NCBI RefSeq assembly: GCF_017808105.1
Contig: NZ_JADBHF010000001.1
Coordinates: 372,001 to 436,000, forward strand
DNA length: 64,000 nucleotides
Source of the DNA: Brevibacterium renqingii
Lineage (GTDB): Bacteria; Actinomycetota; Actinomycetes; Actinomycetales; Brevibacteriaceae
Direction of reading: 5' to 3'
Below, in pieces: positions 60,899-64,000 of the stretch. The stretch's first letter is position 1. Every line of letters starts with the position of its first letter. The position numbers and the translations under genes are program-made. The notes beneath the pieces are model-generated. The model saw nothing but the letters and a program-made list of their open reading frames with translations. It made no database searches and was not told where the DNA came from.

Positions 60899-62556
60899 TG
60901 GCGCGCAAGGACAAAGGTGCGAACGAGGAGTCTCCGGAACCGCTCGTGTCGAAGGGCACGGCCGGTGAGGGCATCGACGACCTCGGGGCCCCCGATGCCG
61001 ACGACCTCAACGTGGTCGAGGACGAGACCGGTCAGGACTCGGCCACCGAGGGTGGGGCAGCCGAGGGCGAGACCGCGGAGGGGAAGACCAGGGACTCGGC
61101 CGCCTCGGCGAAGAGTGAGTCGGCGAAGAACGGGTCTGCGAAGGCAGACGCGACCGCCGGCCTCGACGAGGTTCCTTTCGAGCTCGCCGAAGACACCCCT
61201 GACCCCGATGAGCTGCCGGAGACCGGTCTGGTCTCCGAGTTCGTCGATGTCGGCAACCGCCAGGCCGCATGGCTGGTGTCGAATCGTGAGAGCACCACTG
61301 CGATGCGCAGCCCCTACTTCCTCGTCACCGCCGCCGTGATCATCCTCGGCGTCCTCGCCGCGATCGTCACCGGCATCGTCGGCGAGGCGCAGAAGGACTC
61401 GGGCACGCCGAGCATGGCCATGGTCGGCGTGGGCGAACAGGCTCAGATGTACGAGCAGCAGCTGGGTGTGAAGATCACCGACGCCAAGGACACGACCGAA
61501 GCCGAGAAGCTCGTCCGCGAGGGCAAGGTCGACGCCGCGTTCATCCAGGACCCCAGCGGCCAGAGCCAGCCGACGATCATCGCGCTCGACGAGCAGCCGG
61601 AGGCGCTGCTGGAGAAGCTCGCACCGAAGACCGAGGCCACGCTGCTCAAGACGCCGGCCGTCGAGGACACGGTCGCCACACCCCTGCTGTGGGGAATGGT
61701 CGCCTTCGCGCTCCTCGTCGTGGCCACCCTCGGCACGTCGATGTATCAGAACCTGCGCTTGGAGAAGCGCAACCGGATCACCGAGATCATCGCGGCCACG
61801 ATTCCGCCCCGTGCTTCGGCCTCGGGCCGGATCACCGGCACTCTGTCCTTGGTGATCGTCCACATCGTCGCGGCCGCAGTCGTGACCGAGCTCGGGCTGT
61901 CGCTGTCGGGCAAGACCTCTCTGGCCTTCGCCATGCTCCCGGGGCTGGGCTGGTTCGCCCTGACTCTGCTGCTGACCGCCTGGTCGGTCTTCGCTCTTCT
62001 CGTGTGGGCTTCGACCGTGGTCGGATCCAAGGCGCGGACGACCTTCCTCACGATCATCGGGATCATCACTGTGGCCGGCTTCTTCGCTCCGGTCATCATC
62101 GGAGCTTCGGGCACGACTGCGAAGGTCCTGTCCTGGACTCCGTTCACCTCACCGCTGGGCATCGCCGGACGGTCCTTCGCCGGCCAGACCGAATGGTGGG
62201 AGGGCCTCGTCGCCGCCGGCATCGCCCTGGTGCTCGCGGTCGTCCTCCACGCTCTGGCTTCGGGTGCCTATGTGCGCTCGGTGCTCAGCGGCGGCGGACG
62301 CTCGGGCAAAACCGTGAAGATGAGCAAGCGGGCCAAGAAGGTCGGCGCCGCCTCGGCGAAGGGGAAGAAGGACGATGCCGCGTCGGCCGAGGACGAGAAG
62401 GGCTCTGCGGCGGATGCGGACGACGCGGAGTCTGACGGTTCGGATTCGAAGGCGGACGACGATGCCGCGTCGGTGGCAGCCTCGGTGAAGGGGTCCGATG
62501 CCGCGCAGGATGAGACGGACGCGAAGTCGGCGGATGATTCCCGCGACGAGAAGTGA
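60898..62556 (+). CDS. ABC-2 type permease with acidic and Lys/Ala-rich tails
   Basis: 552 residues. An acidic low-complexity N-terminus (about 1-105) leads to a NatB-like core: one helix (about 140-165), an extracytoplasmic domain (about 170-255, FIQDPSGQSQPTIIALDEQP) and five more helices (about 262-460). The last 90 residues are Lys/Ala/Asp-rich and disordered. It is translationally coupled to the ATPase gene (TAATG) and to the methyltransferase gene (GTGA). The substrate is unknown; NatAB exports Na+ in Bacillus. Confidence 0.8.
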   Translation: MARKDKGANEESPEPLVSKGTAGEGIDDLGAPDADDLNVVEDETGQDSATEGGAAEGETAEGKTRDSAASAKSESAKNGSAKADATAGLDEVPFELAEDTPDPDELPETGLVSEFVDVGNRQAAWLVSNRESTTAMRSPYFLVTAAVIILGVLAAIVTGIVGEAQKDSGTPSMAMVGVGEQAQMYEQQLGVKITDAKDTTEAEKLVREGKVDAAFIQDPSGQSQPTIIALDEQPEALLEKLAPKTEATLLKTPAVEDTVATPLLWGMVAFALLVVATLGTSMYQNLRLEKRNRITEIIAATIPPRASASGRITGTLSLVIVHIVAAAVVTELGLSLSGKTSLAFAMLPGLGWFALTLLLTAWSVFALLVWASTVVGSKARTTFLTIIGIITVAGFFAPVIIGASGTTAKVLSWTPFTSPLGIAGRSFAGQTEWWEGLVAAGIALVLAVVLHALASGAYVRSVLSGGGRSGKTVKMSKRAKKVGAASAKGKKDDAASAEDEKGSAADADDAESDGSDSKADDDAASVAASVKGSDAAQDETDAKSADDSRDEK

Positions 62557-63182
62557 CCGACAGCGCTGAACCGCAGGTGGGGGTCGGTCCTTGGACCGGC
62601 CCCTGGCCTGTGGGGGAGCACTTCGATCCAGAGCTGCTGCGCGAGGGCGACCGGCGCAATGTCGTCGACAGGTACCGGTACTGGAAGCACGACGCGATCG
62701 TGGCCGACCTCGACAGCAGCCGGCACGGCTTCCACGTCGGCGTCGAGAACTGGCAGCACGATCTCAACATCGGTTCGGTCGTGCGCACCGCCAACGCCTT
62801 CAACGCCGCGGCCGTGCACATCGTCGGCAAGCGCCGCTGGAACCGGCGCGGGGCGATGGTCACCGACAAATACCAGCACGTCATCCACCATCCCACGGTC
62901 GACGACCTGCTGTCCTGGTGCGCGGACAACGAGATGCCGCTGCTGGGCATCGACAACTTTCCCGACTCCGTGCCGCTGGAGACCTATGATCTGCCCGAGC
63001 GCTGTCTGCTGCTGTTCGGGCAGGAGGGGCCGGGGCTGAGCGAGGAGGCACACCGGGCCAGCCGTGACGTGCTCTCGATCGCCCAGTACGGTTCGACCAG
63101 GTCGATGAACGCCGCTGCCGCCGCCGCGATCACCATGCACTCCTGGATCCGCCGCCACGTCTACGGCCAGACGGTGAGCTGA
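62553..63182 (+). CDS. SPOUT (TrmH-type) RNA 2'-O-ribose methyltransferase
   Basis: 209-residue trefoil-knot methyltransferase. The three SPOUT motifs are NIGSVVRTANAFN, LLFGQEGPGLSEE and IAQYGSTRSMNAAAAAAI. It methylates a ribose in tRNA or rRNA using S-adenosylmethionine; the target position is not readable. The start is GTG at 62553, overlapping the permease stop. The L30e-type extension is absent, as in TrmL/TrmH-like short members. Confidence 0.87.
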   Translation: MTDSAEPQVGVGPWTGPWPVGEHFDPELLREGDRRNVVDRYRYWKHDAIVADLDSSRHGFHVGVENWQHDLNIGSVVRTANAFNAAAVHIVGKRRWNRRGAMVTDKYQHVIHHPTVDDLLSWCADNEMPLLGIDNFPDSVPLETYDLPERCLLLFGQEGPGLSEEAHRASRDVLSIAQYGSTRSMNAAAAAAITMHSWIRRHVYGQTVS

Positions 63183-63207
63183 AGGGGCCGAGCTTTCGTC
63201 CCCGTTC

Positions 63208-63275
63208 TGTCTCCTGCGGGTGGATCCGCCACGATTCGCGATCGGATTTCGCGATGGATCCACCCGCAGGAGACA
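63208..63275. terminator. 20-bp-arm stem-loop downstream of the methyltransferase gene
   Basis: TGTCTCCTGCGGGTGGATCC (63208-63227) and its exact reverse complement (63256-63275) enclose a 28-base loop that contains smaller matches. It probably ends the ABC/methyltransferase operon. Confidence 0.75.
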
Positions 63276-63326
63276 CAGCTGTCAACCGGGCCGGTACGAG
63301 GAGGCCGCCACATCCATGGACACGAA

Positions 63327-63371
63327 GAAGCGCCGAGGCGGCACGATCATCTCGTGCCGCCTCGGCGCTTC
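63327..63371. terminator. 20-bp-arm stem-loop containing the GCCGAGGCGG word
   Basis: GAAGCGCCGAGGCGGCACGA (63327-63346) and its exact reverse complement (63352-63371) enclose a 5-base loop. It lies about 80 bp beyond the end of the acyl-CoA dehydrogenase gene (reverse strand) and probably ends that transcript. Confidence 0.75.
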
Positions 63372-63450
63372 TCGTCGCGCGGGCCCACCTCGGCGGGCCA
63401 CCCCGTTTAGGCGGCCCACCCGATTTCGGCGAGCAGCCGCGGGCCGCAGC

Positions 63451-64000
63451 TCAGCTGAGGTCGGCTGCGTGGGGTTCGACGAGTCCTCCGAGCTCGGCCA
63501 GCTCGGCGGTCAGCGAGTCCGCATCGTCGAAGGTGCGGGTCATGACCGTCAGACGCTTGGCGTAGTGACCGATGGGGTACTCCATGGTCATGCCGATGCC
63601 GCCGTGCATCTGGATCGACTCCTGGCTGATGTTGCGGGCGGCTTGGTCGACGACGATCTTCGCGGCGATGACATCGCGGTGCCGGTCCTTCTCCGCGCCC
63701 ACGGCCTCGGAGGTCACGGCCAAACGCGAGTACAGGGCCATGCTGCGGGCGTACTCGAGCTCGGCGTAGAGGTCCGCGGCACGGTGCTGCAGCGCCTGGT
63801 TCACGCCGATGGGTGCACCGAACTGCTCGCGTGTCTTGAGGTAGTCGGCCGTCATCGTCAGGGAGGCCTCGAGAGCGCCCACGGCCTCGGCCATGATCGC
63901 GGCATTGCCCAAGTCGATGACCTCGGTGAGGACCTCGCGGGCGTCGGCGGCATCGAGGCGCTGAGCGGGAGTGTTCTCGAGCCTGAGGTTCGCGTTGCCG
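63451..64000 (-). CDS. acyl-CoA dehydrogenase family protein, 5' end cut by window
   Basis: Only the C-terminal 182 residues are present. They are the helical domain of an acyl-CoA dehydrogenase: AIMAEAVGALEASLTMTADY, LKTREQFGAPIGVNQALQHR, then DQAARNISQESIQMHGGIGM with TMEYPIGHYAKR. QMHGGIGMT is the flavin/active-site segment; the usual catalytic Glu position two residues after GIGMT is E here (TMEY). The start lies beyond 64000. It would oxidise an acyl-CoA in beta-oxidation or a related path. Confidence 0.88.
   Translation of the reverse strand, partial: GNANLRLENTPAQRLDAADAREVLTEVIDLGNAAIMAEAVGALEASLTMTADYLKTREQFGAPIGVNQALQHRAADLYAELEYARSMALYSRLAVTSEAVGAEKDRHRDVIAAKIVVDQAARNISQESIQMHGGIGMTMEYPIGHYAKRLTVMTRTFDDADSLTAELAELGGLVEPHAADLS

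Overview
This 64 kb window is high-GC chromosomal DNA, gene-dense on both strands, from an actinobacterium. I think a Brevibacterium-like genus is most likely. Reasons are the GC content, the many leaderless starts (TANNNT 6-8 bases before ATG), the actinobacterial families (DUF5926, HTTM with DUF5819, a cluster of Asp23 proteins with its own sigma factor, HspR-type control of clpB, a fused OleBC) and the absence of phage or plasmid genes. The genus is inferred. I found no rRNA, tRNA, CRISPR array or intact insertion sequence.

Layout. 1-4.6 kb: the 3' part of an M20 peptidase gene, a glutamate-cysteine-ligase-like gene, a DUF559/AbiEi-type gene bracketed by two clusters of one 20-25 bp repeat, and a small cupin. 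4.6-8.5 kb: an AhpD-like protein, an aminotransferase with an EamA exporter, a SmtB-type metal-sensing ArsR repressor and a lysozyme-like wall protein. 8.6-14.5 kb: a HEAT-repeat protein and a MerR-HEAT fusion behind a 19-bp-spacer MerR promoter, an LssY_C membrane protein, an SRPBCC protein, and a MarR regulator divergent from a His/Asp/Arg/Gly-rich protein across a perfect palindrome. 14.5-24 kb: propionyl-CoA synthetase, an acidic membrane protein, a desaturase with ferredoxin, and an oleA-oleBC-oleD operon for long-chain olefins.

24-38.9 kb: a membrane protein, SDR, alpha/beta hydrolase, FMN-binding glutamate-synthase-like protein, MFS transporter, enoyl-CoA hydratase, NUDIX hydrolase, cardiolipin synthase, a YtxH-like protein, an agmatine deiminase gene broken by a frameshift, a CaiB-type CoA transferase, and a DUF5819-HTTM pair. 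39-54.3 kb: clpB with a HAIR operator, a Na+/H+ antiporter, a second enoyl-CoA hydratase, short-chain dehydrogenases, a flavin dehydrogenase, a DUF5926-glycosyltransferase-pheA run, a RelA/SpoT-like protein, exonuclease III, and a thioesterase-SDR pair.

54.3-54.9 kb is the longest gene-free stretch. It holds a candidate structured small RNA with promoter and terminator, followed by a cluster of 17-bp repeats in both orientations. 54.9-59.1 kb is an envelope-stress locus: a five-gene Asp23/membrane-anchor operon divergent from a sigma-factor/Asp23 operon, with a GlsB-type membrane protein behind it. 59.3-63.2 kb: leaderless pyrE and an operon of a degenerate ABC ATPase, its permease and a SPOUT RNA methyltransferase. 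The window ends inside an acyl-CoA dehydrogenase gene, with long stem-loops before it.

Lipid and acyl-CoA metabolism is a recurring theme: prpE, desaturase, ole genes, two enoyl-CoA hydratases, CoA transferase, thioesterase, cardiolipin synthase and acyl-CoA dehydrogenase. The points most worth following are the small RNA at 54.47-54.65 kb, the ABC ATPase that has lost its key catalytic residues, the MerR/HEAT operon, the MarR/low-complexity pair and the two families of clustered repeats.
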